A DNA stretch of 64,000 nt. It comes from Bacillus paralicheniformis. GTDB taxonomy: Bacteria; Bacillota; Bacilli; Bacillales; Bacillaceae. The stretch lies in NCBI RefSeq assembly GCF_001042485.2, contig NZ_LBMN02000035.1, positions 372,001 through 436,000 on the forward strand. Direction: 5' to 3'. The notes under the pieces were generated by a model. The model did not search any database. It saw only the letters and a program-made list of their open reading frames with translations, and was not told the origin of the DNA. Both the position numbers and the translations under genes were made by a program. This document shows, piece after piece, positions 34,755-42,918 of the stretch. How positions within the stretch are numbered: the first letter of the stretch is position 1; every line of letters begins with the position of its first letter.

Positions 34755-35933
34755 TTAATAAGCAAGGCTGAACAGACCTTTAATATGAGTCAGATAACGG
34801 ACGTTGCTCGCTTCTTTCATCAATGAAGCAGGCAGGCCTTTAAGAGATGTACTGTTCGCGCCGATAACGGCAACTGCATCTTTGCGGCCAAGGCTTGCAA
34901 GCGTGCCTGAGTTGACAGGGCTGAACGTTTCCATTGATTTGTTTTCTAAGTATGCATACAGGTTGTAGCCGATCAGCTCGCCCATTTGCCAAGCGATTTG
35001 AGCTGTCGGAGGGTACGGACGGCCATCCGGACCGAAGACAACGGCGCTGTCTCCTGCAACAAATACGTCTTCATGTGATGTGGATTGAAGGAAATCGTTT
35101 ACAGTTGCGCGTCCGCGGTTCACTTCAAGACCTGACTCGCCGATCAGCGGATTGCCTTGAACACCGCCGGTCCAGACAAATGTATTTGTGACGATTTTTT
35201 GCCCGTCTTTCAAATCAACAACGTTTCCTTCTACATTTGTGACAGGCAGTCCTGTCAAGAATTCAACGCCGCGTTTTTCAAGGCTCTTTGTCGCACGTTC
35301 GATCAGCTCATCCGGAAGAACCGGCAGGATTTTCGGACCGGCTTCAACAAGCTTCAGCTTGATTTCTTTCGGATCGACACCATAGCTTCTCGCAAGGTTC
35401 GGCATGATATCGGCGAGTTCACCGACAAGCTCGACGCCTGTTAGTCCGCCGCCGCCGATTAGGATCGTAGCATCCGCTTCGTTTTTCGTTTTAGCGTATT
35501 CGCGCACGCGCTCTTCAACATGCTTGAAGATCTTGTTTGCATCGTTTGCAGATTTGAGCACCATGCTGTTTTCTTGAAGGCCAGGAATGCCGAAGTAAGC
35601 AGTGACAGAACCAAGACCGACGACAAGCGCGTCATACGTCAGGGTAGAGCCGTCAGAAAGAGCGACTTCTTTTTTGTCAACTGAGAACGAGTTGACTTTG
35701 GCGATTTTAAGATCGATGTCTTTTCCTTTGAAAAGCTTTGCAAGCGGCATCGCAATGGCCTGTTCTGACACGTTGCCCGCAGCAAGGCGATGCAGTTCTG
35801 TGATGATTTGATGTGTCGGGTATTGGTTAACCACTGTGATTTTTGCTTCTTCTTTTGTGTAGTGTTTGCGAACTGTTAAAGCAGACAGTAATCCGCCGTA
35901 ACCAGCGCCTAAAATGACGATATGTTTTGACAT
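34755..35933 (-). CDS. ndh: type II NADH:menaquinone dehydrogenase
   Basis: A 392-residue single-subunit NADH dehydrogenase feeding electrons to menaquinone without proton pumping. FAD-binding GAGYGGLLSAL at residues 9-19, NADH-binding GGGGLTGVELVGEL near 160, and the second FAD region DVFVAGDSA near 290. AQIAWQMG is the quinone-side motif. The C-terminus is the amphipathic membrane anchor. It matches B. subtilis Ndh (YjlD, 392 residues), downstream of yjlC as there. Confidence 0.95.
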   Translation of the reverse strand: MSKHIVILGAGYGGLLSALTVRKHYTKEEAKITVVNQYPTHQIITELHRLAAGNVSEQAIAMPLAKLFKGKDIDLKIAKVNSFSVDKKEVALSDGSTLTYDALVVGLGSVTAYFGIPGLQENSMVLKSANDANKIFKHVEERVREYAKTKNEADATILIGGGGLTGVELVGELADIMPNLARSYGVDPKEIKLKLVEAGPKILPVLPDELIERATKSLEKRGVEFLTGLPVTNVEGNVVDLKDGQKIVTNTFVWTGGVQGNPLIGESGLEVNRGRATVNDFLQSTSHEDVFVAGDSAVVFGPDGRPYPPTAQIAWQMGELIGYNLYAYLENKSMETFSPVNSGTLASLGRKDAVAVIGANSTSLKGLPASLMKEASNVRYLTHIKGLFSLAY

Positions 35934-35969
35934 CGTGAATCCTCCGTCCTTATTCTGAATGTATAGTGA

Positions 35970-36404
35970 TTATTTTTGTTTTTCGCGTTCTGACATGATT
36001 TGCAGGTAGCTTTGAACAAAGCGGAACATCTTTTGGGCCTGCGGATCTTTAAGCATTTTCAGCAAACCGAAAAGTCCGATGACTTCATTGCTTTCGTCAG
36101 CGCGGTCTTTTGCTTCAATGGCGGTAGCCGCGATTTCTTTTGCCGTATCTTTGACAGGCTCAAGAATTTCTGTGATGGCACCGACCGTATCATTTTTTAA
36201 TACTTCATCAGTTGCAACGGATTGTGCGAAATCGTAAGACTTTGTCAAAATGTTGACCAGTTCTGTCAGCTTTGGAAGCTGGTCGACTAAAACAGTCAAA
36301 GACTCCTGTACTTCAGGTTTTAGCAGTTGATCGATAAGATCGCGTTGGCTTTGGCTTACAGATTCGTTTGTTTGATCAGCTGTTTGATCGATTGTTTCCG
36401 GCAT
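35970..36404 (-). CDS. yjlC: YjlC, DUF1641 protein co-transcribed with ndh
   Basis: A 144-residue cytoplasmic helical protein of the DUF1641 family (LIDQLLKPEVQESLTVLVDQLPKLTELVNIL, then GLFGLLKMLKDPQAQKMFRFV). Function not established. In B. subtilis it precedes ndh in a Rex-regulated operon, as here. ATG at 36404 follows AAGGAGAA. An upstream in-frame TTG is less likely. A Rex-like palindrome lies 62 bases before the start codon. Confidence 0.9.
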   Translation of the reverse strand: MPETIDQTADQTNESVSQSQRDLIDQLLKPEVQESLTVLVDQLPKLTELVNILTKSYDFAQSVATDEVLKNDTVGAITEILEPVKDTAKEIAATAIEAKDRADESNEVIGLFGLLKMLKDPQAQKMFRFVQSYLQIMSEREKQK

Positions 36405-36465
36405 AACCAATTCTCCTTTTCAATAAGCGATGTGCTGTTTTTTGAAGGAACCCCTTTTTCACAGT

Positions 36466-36484
36466 TTGTGAATTTGTGCACAAA
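36466..36484. promoter_or_regulatory. Rex box upstream of yjlC-ndh
   Basis: TTGTGAATTTGTGCACAAA fits the Rex operator (TTGTG...CACAA) well. B. subtilis ndh is known to be repressed by Rex, forming an NADH feedback loop. Confidence 0.75.
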
Positions 36485-36802
36485 CAAGTCCGCAAAAAGG
36501 TTCTCCCCTTTTGTGTTTGTTTTGCTGTTTTCAGTCTGGAATTCCCGAAAACCCGCAATCTCAAAACACGCTGTATTTTTTACTACTAAATGATAACACT
36601 TTTTGAACAAAAAATGAACGTGATTGTTTCGGAAATGAAATAAAATCATAGAAAACTTTATATATAGGGCTTCTTTCATCCCTTTCATTTCCTATATTGT
36701 GTCTTTTTTTACGAAACGTCCCATTCACACGTCATGATAGAGTCGTGCGAATATTTCCCAGAAACGCACCTAGTTTACATAATGAAATTATCGTTATCTC
36801 GG
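36485..36802. other. non-coding stretch with the yjlC promoter
   Basis: AT-rich DNA upstream of yjlC and downstream of the convergent HTH gene. TATCAT near 36590 on the minus strand may be a -10 box. No convincing small ORF or RNA structure was recognised. Confidence 0.4.
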
Positions 36803-37033
36803 TTAATCTTCATCTTTAACATCCGGATCTTCGGGGATGGGTTCGTTCAGAACGGATTCCGCCCACTCTTTATACTTTTCCATCTGTTCCATATGGGTAT
36901 TGAATTGATCTTTGTTGATTAAATGCTGCTGTCCGTCGAAGACGGTGCGAATTTTCTTTTCTCTCACAAGCTGTTCAACATATGCTTCTGAAAGCGTTAA
37001 ATATTCTGCGGTTTCCTTTATCGTCAAGTACAT
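36803..37033 (-). CDS. small excisionase-type helix-turn-helix protein
   Basis: A 76-residue protein with a MerR/excisionase-like winged helix (LTIKETAEYLTLSEAYVEQLVREKKIRTVFDGQQHLINKDQF) and an acidic C-terminal tail (PEDPDVKDED). Such single-domain proteins bind DNA, but there is no integrase or phage gene nearby, so excision is unlikely. GAGAGGAAC precedes the ATG. Divergent from the small gene at 37127. Target unknown. Confidence 0.78.
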   Translation of the reverse strand: MYLTIKETAEYLTLSEAYVEQLVREKKIRTVFDGQQHLINKDQFNTHMEQMEKYKEWAESVLNEPIPEDPDVKDED

Positions 37034-37064
37034 GTTTTAGTTCCTCTCGTTTTGATTTAGGCGA

Positions 37065-37091
37065 ACGTTGCGATTTTAGGATCATACGATA
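37065..37091 (+). promoter_or_regulatory. sigma-K-like promoter
   Basis: AC (37065-37066), 16 bases, then CATACGATA (37083-37091) fits the mother-cell sigma-K pattern AC-N16-CATAnnnTA, 35 bases before the next start codon. Confidence 0.5.
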
Positions 37092-37126
37092 AGATATATC
37101 AGTTTAGATGATGGAGGCCTATTTCT

Positions 37127-37351
37127 ATGTATTCAAAATGGAATTCTGAAACGTCTTATCCGCCTTCAGCCCCGCACATGCACACCGGCCAATCTTCTCA
37201 GCAGATGAATCAAAGGCTGAAAAATCTCGAAGATCAAATGAAATTGCTGATCAAACTCATGGAATGCAACAATCAGCTGCTGCGTTCAATTGAAGAGCAG
37301 CAAAACCGCGTCTGCGCGGCCGGCGGAGGTTCGGTTATCGTCAGAATGTGA
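37127..37351 (+). CDS. small coiled-coil protein, probably sporulation-related
   Basis: A 74-residue protein with a Tyr/Ser/Pro/His-rich N-terminus (MYSKWNSETSYPPSAPHMHT), a central helix with heptad-like Leu/Met spacing (residues 27-57) and a Gly-rich end (GGGSVIVRM). GGAGG lies nine bases before the ATG. The sigma-K-like promoter and the composition suggest a spore coat or germination-related small protein. I do not recognise the family with certainty. Confidence 0.65.
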   Translation: MYSKWNSETSYPPSAPHMHTGQSSQQMNQRLKNLEDQMKLLIKLMECNNQLLRSIEEQQNRVCAAGGGSVIVRM

Positions 37352-37376
37352 GTTTTTGGTCTTAAAATAAAAAGAG

Positions 37377-37392
37377 GAAGGACGTGTCCTTC
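37377..37392. terminator. terminator between convergent genes
   Basis: GAAGGAC pairs perfectly with GTCCTTC over a two-base loop, with T-rich sequence after and A-rich before, so it can serve both the small gene and the leucine operon. Confidence 0.7.
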
Positions 37393-37421
37393 TTCTTTGT
37401 CTGCAAGCCTTATCCAGTATA

Positions 37422-39374
37422 CTACAGATTTTTTTGCGCTGAAAGGCCGGCAATTTCATCGTATGTTTGACGATTTTCCAATGTTGACAAATCGCCTGCC
37501 GGCTCGTTCAAATAGGCAGCTCTGATCAGCCGTCTCATCACTTTTGCATTTCTCGTCTTCGGCAGACCGCTGACAAAGTAAACCGCTTTTGGCTTGATCG
37601 CTTTACCGATCGCGTCAGAGGCGAGGTTCAGCAAATCATCTTTTAGTTTTTCCGACGGCTTTTCCGACTGTGTGAGGACGACAAAGCAGACGGCAGCCTG
37701 ACCTTTGAGCTGATCCGGAACGCCGATAACGCCTGCTTCCGCCACCGCTGGATGGCCGACCAGTACGGACTCTATTTCGGCGGGCCCGATCCTTTTCCCA
37801 GCAGTATTGATCACATCATCAGAACGTCCGCTGATCGTCCAGTAGCCGTTTTCATCACGTTTTGCCCAATCGCCGTGCACCCAGACGTCAGTCCAGCGGC
37901 TCCAATATGCTTTTTCATATCTGGACGGCTCCTTCCAAAAACCATTCGTCATGCCGACCCACGGCTTTGTCAGGACAAGCTCCCCGACTTCATTGACGAC
38001 TTCCTCCCCTTTTTCGTTGAAGACATTGGCCGCCATGCCAGGCAGAGGCGAATTAAACGTCATCGGCGTGATCGGCCGCAGGAGCACATTGCCCAAAATG
38101 CCGCCTGAAATTTCCGTTCCTCCTGAATAATTAAAAATAGGAATCCGCTCTTTTCCAGCATGGCGGAACAGCCATATCCACGGTTCATAATTCCAAGGTT
38201 CTCCCGTTGAGCCGATTGCCTTCAGACTGCTCAGGTCGCATTGAAGAAGAAAATTTTCGCCGTGCTGCATCAGTGAGCGAATGAGCGTCGGAGAGACGCC
38301 GAGATGCGACACCTGGTGTCTGCTGACAAGCTCCCACAGCCGACTCGGGGCCGGGAAATCCGGTGCTCCGTCATACAGCAAAACTGCCGCTCCGTTTATG
38401 AGTCCCCCGAATATTAAAAACGGTCCCATCATCCAGCCCATGTCTGTAAACCAGAAAAACGTGTCCCCTTGTTTGACATCCATCCCGAAGCCCGCATCAA
38501 ATGCAGCTTTCAGCGGAAAACCGGCGTGGGTATGAACCGCTCCCTTCGGCTGTCCTGTCGTGCCTGATGTGTAAAGCAGCATGAGCGGATCTGAACTGTC
38601 CATTTCTTCTGTCATCTGGAGAGGATCGCTTTTCATCAATTCATTCCAGTCTATATCTCTCTTATGATTCCAATCTTGTTCGCCATCGTGAAGCCGGCAG
38701 ACGACAACTTTTTGGACAGTGGGGGCGCGGTCTGCTGCTTTGTCAGCTTCTTTCTTCATACAGACCTTCTTTCCCCTTCGCAAAAAGGCATCTGCCGTGA
38801 CAAGAATTTTTGCTCCGGCAGCGCTGAGTCTCGCGGCTGCCGCATGGGCCCCGTAGCCTGAAAAAACCGGGGAGAATACCGCGCCGATTTTAGCGGCGGC
38901 AAGCATGGCGATGACCGTTTGCGGGATCATCGGCATGTAAATCGCAATGACATCCCCTTTTGATATGCCTTGTTTTTTAAAGCCTGCTGCCGCACGGGCG
39001 ACTTTTTGATGTAAAGAAGAATAGGTGATCCGTTCTGTTTTTCCGTCTTCACTTTCCCAGATGAGGGCTGTCCTCTCGGCCGCATCAGGCTGTCGGGACC
39101 ATTTTTCCACGGCGCTGCAAACGGCATTTAAGCGTCCGCCGGAAAACCATTTCGGCCATTTTATGCCTTTATCGAGATTCAATGTTTGGCTGTACCGCTT
39201 GTACCAGCTGATGCCGAGCGCTTTTTCGGCCTCTTCCCAGAACCAGGCGATATCGTCTGTACTTGCTTTCAAAAAATCATCATAGTCGGAAAAACCGAGA
39301 GCTGTCATCCATTGAAACAGCCGGGTCGCTTTTACAAATTCCGGATCAGGCTGCCAAACCGCTTTTTCGGCCAT
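37422..39374 (-). CDS. acyl-/acetoacetyl-CoA synthetase-like AMP-forming ligase
   Basis: A 650-residue adenylate-forming enzyme with an N-terminal ACAS-type cap (WFWEEAEKALGISW), the P-loop YTSGTTGQPKG, FNYSGGTEISGG, the GDWAKRDENGYWTISGRSDDVIN hinge region, and the catalytic Lys in KTRNAKVMRR near the C-terminus. Its length is of the acetyl- or acetoacetyl-CoA synthetase class, not of B. subtilis YngI (about 549 residues). As the last gene of the leucine operon, whose product is acetoacetate, acetoacetyl-CoA formation is a good guess, but the sequence alone does not fix the acid. Confidence 0.82.
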   Translation of the reverse strand: MAEKAVWQPDPEFVKATRLFQWMTALGFSDYDDFLKASTDDIAWFWEEAEKALGISWYKRYSQTLNLDKGIKWPKWFSGGRLNAVCSAVEKWSRQPDAAERTALIWESEDGKTERITYSSLHQKVARAAAGFKKQGISKGDVIAIYMPMIPQTVIAMLAAAKIGAVFSPVFSGYGAHAAAARLSAAGAKILVTADAFLRRGKKVCMKKEADKAADRAPTVQKVVVCRLHDGEQDWNHKRDIDWNELMKSDPLQMTEEMDSSDPLMLLYTSGTTGQPKGAVHTHAGFPLKAAFDAGFGMDVKQGDTFFWFTDMGWMMGPFLIFGGLINGAAVLLYDGAPDFPAPSRLWELVSRHQVSHLGVSPTLIRSLMQHGENFLLQCDLSSLKAIGSTGEPWNYEPWIWLFRHAGKERIPIFNYSGGTEISGGILGNVLLRPITPMTFNSPLPGMAANVFNEKGEEVVNEVGELVLTKPWVGMTNGFWKEPSRYEKAYWSRWTDVWVHGDWAKRDENGYWTISGRSDDVINTAGKRIGPAEIESVLVGHPAVAEAGVIGVPDQLKGQAAVCFVVLTQSEKPSEKLKDDLLNLASDAIGKAIKPKAVYFVSGLPKTRNAKVMRRLIRAAYLNEPAGDLSTLENRQTYDEIAGLSAQKNL

Positions 39375-39405
39375 ACCGTTTCCCCCCTTTTCGTTTCATT
39401 GGCCT

Positions 39406-40935
39406 TTAGACGGGATAAACAGGATGCTTCCGTTCCGTAAATATCATGTATTTGGTCATATATGCATTCAGCCGTTTGATGAGTTCCGTACGAAGCGAAT
39501 CGGCCGGAATGACCCCGTCGACAATCATTTCTGAAGCAAGCCGGTAAATGTCTATGTCTTTTTGGTACTCTTCCCGTTTTTCGGCAATGAAGGCGGACCG
39601 CTCTTCTTCAGGCAATTGTGCGATTTTTTTGGCATAAACGGCATTTACCGCTGCTTCCGGACCCATCACAGCAATCTGAGCCGTAGGCAGCGCCAGACAG
39701 CAGTCAGGCTCAAAGGCCGGTCCCGCCATCGCATACAAGCCTGCGCCATAAGCTTTCCTGACGATGACGGATATTTTCGGCACGGTTGCTTCGGCCATCG
39801 CTGAGATCATTTTCGCTCCGTGTCTGATAATACCCGCCCTCTCGACTTTTGTTCCGATCATAAAGCCGGGGATATCAGCCAGAAACAGCAGCGGGATATG
39901 ATAGGCATCGCACAAATTGATAAACTTTGCGGCTTTGTCTGCCGAATCGTGAAACAACACACCGCCTTTGACCCGCGGCTGATTGGCGATGATGCCGACA
40001 GGCTGCCCGTGAATCCTCGCCAAACCGGTAATCAGCTCTGGCGCGAACAATTTTTTGATCTCATAAAAAGACGCTTCATCAATGATCCGGTCGATTAAAT
40101 CCATCATTTGAAACGGTGCGTTTTGGTTTTTCGGAATGATCTCCTCCAACGGCCGGTCAAACGGAAGAGCGGGTTTTGCTTCAATGACAGGCGCTTTTTC
40201 GGTGTAATTCGGCGGAAAGTAGGAAAGATACCGGCGCGCCGACTTGATCGCATCTTCTTCCGTTTCGGCAAGAATGTCTCCGCAGCCTGAAACAGAACAG
40301 TGCATTCGCGCTCCGCCCATTTCTTCAAGCGACACTTTTTCGCCGATCACCATTTCCGCCATGCGCGGCGAGCCTAAATACATCGAGGCGTTACCTTCGA
40401 CCATGATAACGATATCGCAAAAAGCCGGTATGTAGGCGCCGCCTGCCGCTGAAGGACCGAACAAAAGACAGATTTGCGGGATGCGCCCGGATAATTTGAC
40501 TTGCTGATAAAAAATCCGCCCTGCTCCTCTTCGCCCCGGAAACATGTCAACTTGATCCGTAATCCTTGCGCCTGCTGAATCGACCAAATAAAGAAGCGGA
40601 CAATTCAGCTTTTCGGCTGTTTCCTGGATGCGGATGATTTTTTCGACGGTTCTCGCTCCCCATGATCCTGCTTTCACCGTTGAATCATTAGCCATGACGC
40701 AAACGGTTCGGCCGCCGATTTTTCCGATTCCCGTGACGACTCCGTCTGCCGGAAGCCCGTCTGCCATGCAATTGGCAAAAAAAGCGTCCTCAAGGTCGAG
40801 GCCTTCGTCAAGCAGCAGCTTTAATCGGTCTCTGACAAATAATTTTCCTTTTTTCTCATTAGCTTCATGGTATTTTTGCGCTCCGCCTTCCTGAATCCGG
40901 CGAATGCGTTCATACAATTCCTTTTCGGCCGGCAT
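39406..40935 (-). CDS. yngE: methylcrotonyl/propionyl-CoA carboxylase carboxyltransferase subunit
   Basis: A 509-residue carboxyltransferase of the biotin-dependent acyl-CoA carboxylases. N-lobe: LFVRDRLKLLLDEG, LYLVDSAGARITDQVDMFPGRRGAGRIFYQQ, FGPSAAGGAYIPAFCD. C-lobe: GIIANQPRVKGGVLFHDSADKAAKFINLCD, PLLFLADIPGFMIG, KAYGAGLYAMAGPAFEPD. Together they form the acyl-CoA and carboxybiotin pockets. Matches B. subtilis YngE. Likely acts on 3-methylcrotonyl-CoA with YngHA (biotin carboxylase) and YngHB (biotin carrier), all encoded nearby. Start after GGGGGGAC. Confidence 0.92.
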   Translation of the reverse strand: MPAEKELYERIRRIQEGGAQKYHEANEKKGKLFVRDRLKLLLDEGLDLEDAFFANCMADGLPADGVVTGIGKIGGRTVCVMANDSTVKAGSWGARTVEKIIRIQETAEKLNCPLLYLVDSAGARITDQVDMFPGRRGAGRIFYQQVKLSGRIPQICLLFGPSAAGGAYIPAFCDIVIMVEGNASMYLGSPRMAEMVIGEKVSLEEMGGARMHCSVSGCGDILAETEEDAIKSARRYLSYFPPNYTEKAPVIEAKPALPFDRPLEEIIPKNQNAPFQMMDLIDRIIDEASFYEIKKLFAPELITGLARIHGQPVGIIANQPRVKGGVLFHDSADKAAKFINLCDAYHIPLLFLADIPGFMIGTKVERAGIIRHGAKMISAMAEATVPKISVIVRKAYGAGLYAMAGPAFEPDCCLALPTAQIAVMGPEAAVNAVYAKKIAQLPEEERSAFIAEKREEYQKDIDIYRLASEMIVDGVIPADSLRTELIKRLNAYMTKYMIFTERKHPVYPV

Positions 40936-40955
40936 CGGCTGTCCCCCCGTTCGTT

Positions 40956-41738
40956 TTATTCTCCCGTATAATACGGCTTCCGCTTTTCTGTAAAAGCTTT
41001 CAGCCCTTCTGTTCTGTCTTTCGTCGGAATCGTCAGCTCGTAGGCTTTTTGTTCTATCGCGAGTCCAGTTTCGATATCTGTCTCAAGCCCTTGATTGATA
41101 GCGAACTTCGCCTGTCTGACGGCAACCGGTCCGTTCGCCGCAATGTTCGCTGCGATATTTTCGGTTGTTTCCTTTAACTTTTGAAGCGGAACGACATGTT
41201 CAACTAGGCTGATCTTTTGCGCTTCTTCGGCGCTGATGCGGCAGCCGGTATAGATCATTTCTTTTGCCTTTCCCCTGCCGATCAAGCGGGGCAGCCGCTG
41301 TGTTCCCCCTGCCCCGGGAATGATCGCGAGCGTTGTTTCGGGGAGGCCGAGTTCAATATGTTCGGCTGCGATCCTGATGTCGCACGCCAATGCAAGCTCC
41401 AGCCCCCCTCCCAAAGCGCTTCCGTTTAATGAAGCGATGACGGGCTGCGGCAGTTTTTCCGTCTGGCTGACCACTTGTTGAATCATGGAAACGGCCTGCT
41501 TCGCTTCTGTGGGGCTCATGCGGGCTCTTTCCTTTAAATCGGCACCTGCACAAAACGTCCTGTTCCCTACTCCCGTTATAATGACACAGCGGACGGCCGG
41601 GTTTGAACGGATATCGCGAAGGATATGCTGAAGGTCGTCGAGAAGTCCGAGCGAGAGGGCATTTGCAGCTTGCGGTCTGTTCAACGTTAACACGGCGACC
41701 GCCTGCTCGTTTATGGAATAAAGAACATTGGGCTCCAT
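40956..41738 (-). CDS. yngF: enoyl-CoA hydratase family (methylglutaconyl-CoA hydratase)
   Basis: A 260-residue crotonase-fold enzyme with oxyanion-hole segments FCAGADLKER and LNGSALGGGLELALACDIRIAAEH and the catalytic LPETTLAIIPGAGGTQRLPRLIG. Probably hydrates 3-methylglutaconyl-CoA to HMG-CoA between the carboxylase and the lyase in leucine breakdown. The gene is 21 bases from the neighbouring yngG and yngE genes on either side. Confidence 0.9.
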   Translation of the reverse strand: MEPNVLYSINEQAVAVLTLNRPQAANALSLGLLDDLQHILRDIRSNPAVRCVIITGVGNRTFCAGADLKERARMSPTEAKQAVSMIQQVVSQTEKLPQPVIASLNGSALGGGLELALACDIRIAAEHIELGLPETTLAIIPGAGGTQRLPRLIGRGKAKEMIYTGCRISAEEAQKISLVEHVVPLQKLKETTENIAANIAANGPVAVRQAKFAINQGLETDIETGLAIEQKAYELTIPTKDRTEGLKAFTEKRKPYYTGE

Positions 41739-41759
41739 TCGGTCTTCCTCCTCCTCAAT

Positions 41760-42671
41760 CTATGAAAAGCAATTCTTTGATTTCGCCGCCTGCAAATTTC
41801 GGCTTGGTAGCTCTCTCCCGGTTTTGTCTTCGATCCATTTGGCAGCTGAAAGCAGCTTGCTGAGATCAACTCCGGTTTCGATGCCCATCTGGGCGCACAT
41901 GTAAATCAAATCATCAGTTGCCGCATTTCCCGTGGCTCCAGGGGCATAAGGACAGCCGCCCAGCCCGCCGCATGATGCGTCAAATACGGTGATTCCCATA
42001 TCCATCGCTGTGATCATGTTGGCGAGCGCCATCCCTCTCGTATCATGAAAATGAAGGGCGAAACTCTCTTTCGGAAAGCGTTTTAAAAGTACGTCAAGCA
42101 CCTTTTGAACTTGCACGGGATTCGCTGCGCCGATTGTATCTCCGAGAGAAAGTTCGTCGATGCCCATGTCGAACAACGCATCACAGAGGCGTATGATTTG
42201 TTCTAATGGCACATGATGTTCATAAGGACAGCCAAATACGGTGGACAGGTAGGCTCTGGTGGTGAGGCCTGCTTGTTTGGCTGTCCCGGTGACTTCCTGC
42301 AAGACTGGAAGCGTTTCGCCGATCGATTTGTTAATATTTTTCCGGTTGTGTGTCTCGCTTGCCGACATAAAAACAGAAGCTTCATCGATCCCTCCTTCGA
42401 GAGCCCGTTCCAGCCCTTTTCGGTTCGGAATGAGGGCTGCGTAGGTGACGCCCGGCTTCCGGTTAATGCCTTTGGCGACGTCAAGGGCATCAGACAGTGC
42501 AGGAATCCATTTAGGATGAACGAATGAAGTGATTTCGATATATGAAAGCCCTGTTTGGGAAAGCATGTCGATCCAGGTTATTTTATCGGCTGTCGAGAGT
42601 GCGGTTTCTTCATTTTGCAGACCGTCGCGCGGCCCGACTTCTTTAATGAAAATTTTCTTCGGTACATTCAT
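41760..42671 (-). CDS. yngG: hydroxymethylglutaryl-CoA lyase
   Basis: A 303-residue TIM-barrel lyase splitting HMG-CoA into acetoacetate and acetyl-CoA. N-terminal EVGPRDGLQNE (catalytic Arg and metal Asp), LHFHDTRGMALANM (metal His), and the signature DASCGGLGGCPYAPGATGN carrying the catalytic Cys. B. subtilis YngG is about the same length. Preceded by GGAGG. Confidence 0.94.
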   Translation of the reverse strand: MNVPKKIFIKEVGPRDGLQNEETALSTADKITWIDMLSQTGLSYIEITSFVHPKWIPALSDALDVAKGINRKPGVTYAALIPNRKGLERALEGGIDEASVFMSASETHNRKNINKSIGETLPVLQEVTGTAKQAGLTTRAYLSTVFGCPYEHHVPLEQIIRLCDALFDMGIDELSLGDTIGAANPVQVQKVLDVLLKRFPKESFALHFHDTRGMALANMITAMDMGITVFDASCGGLGGCPYAPGATGNAATDDLIYMCAQMGIETGVDLSKLLSAAKWIEDKTGRELPSRNLQAAKSKNCFS

Positions 42672-42688
42672 TTGCCATCCTCCAGACC

Positions 42689-42901
42689 TTATTGAAGCTC
42701 CAATAAGACATCTCCTTCATCGGCAAAATCACCTTCGTTTTTTCTGACGGTTTTGACGGTGCCGGCCGTTTCGGCGACAATCGGAATCTCCATTTTCATC
42801 GATTCTAAAATGGCGACTTCCTGCCCTTTTTCGATTTTGTCTCCTGCTTTCACTAATATTTTCCACACGTTTCCCGCCATATTGGTGACAACAGTATTCA
42901 T
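42689..42901 (-). CDS. yngHB: biotin/lipoyl attachment protein (BLAP)
   Basis: A 70-residue single-domain biotin carrier. The biotinylated lysine is in ILESMKMEIPI. Start at MNTVVTNMAGNVW (42901), preceded by AAGGAGG. The upstream frame would add seven basic residues. It supplies the carrier for the YngHA/YngE carboxylase, encoded by a separate small gene as in B. subtilis. Confidence 0.93.
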   Translation of the reverse strand: MNTVVTNMAGNVWKILVKAGDKIEKGQEVAILESMKMEIPIVAETAGTVKTVRKNEGDFADEGDVLLELQ

Positions 42902-42918
42902 GGCACGCCTCCTTAATT

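Noticed and set aside
36803-37033. Excisionase of a mobile element
   Set aside because: The HTH fold fits, but there is no integrase, attachment repeat or phage gene around it. Annotated only as a DNA-binding protein.
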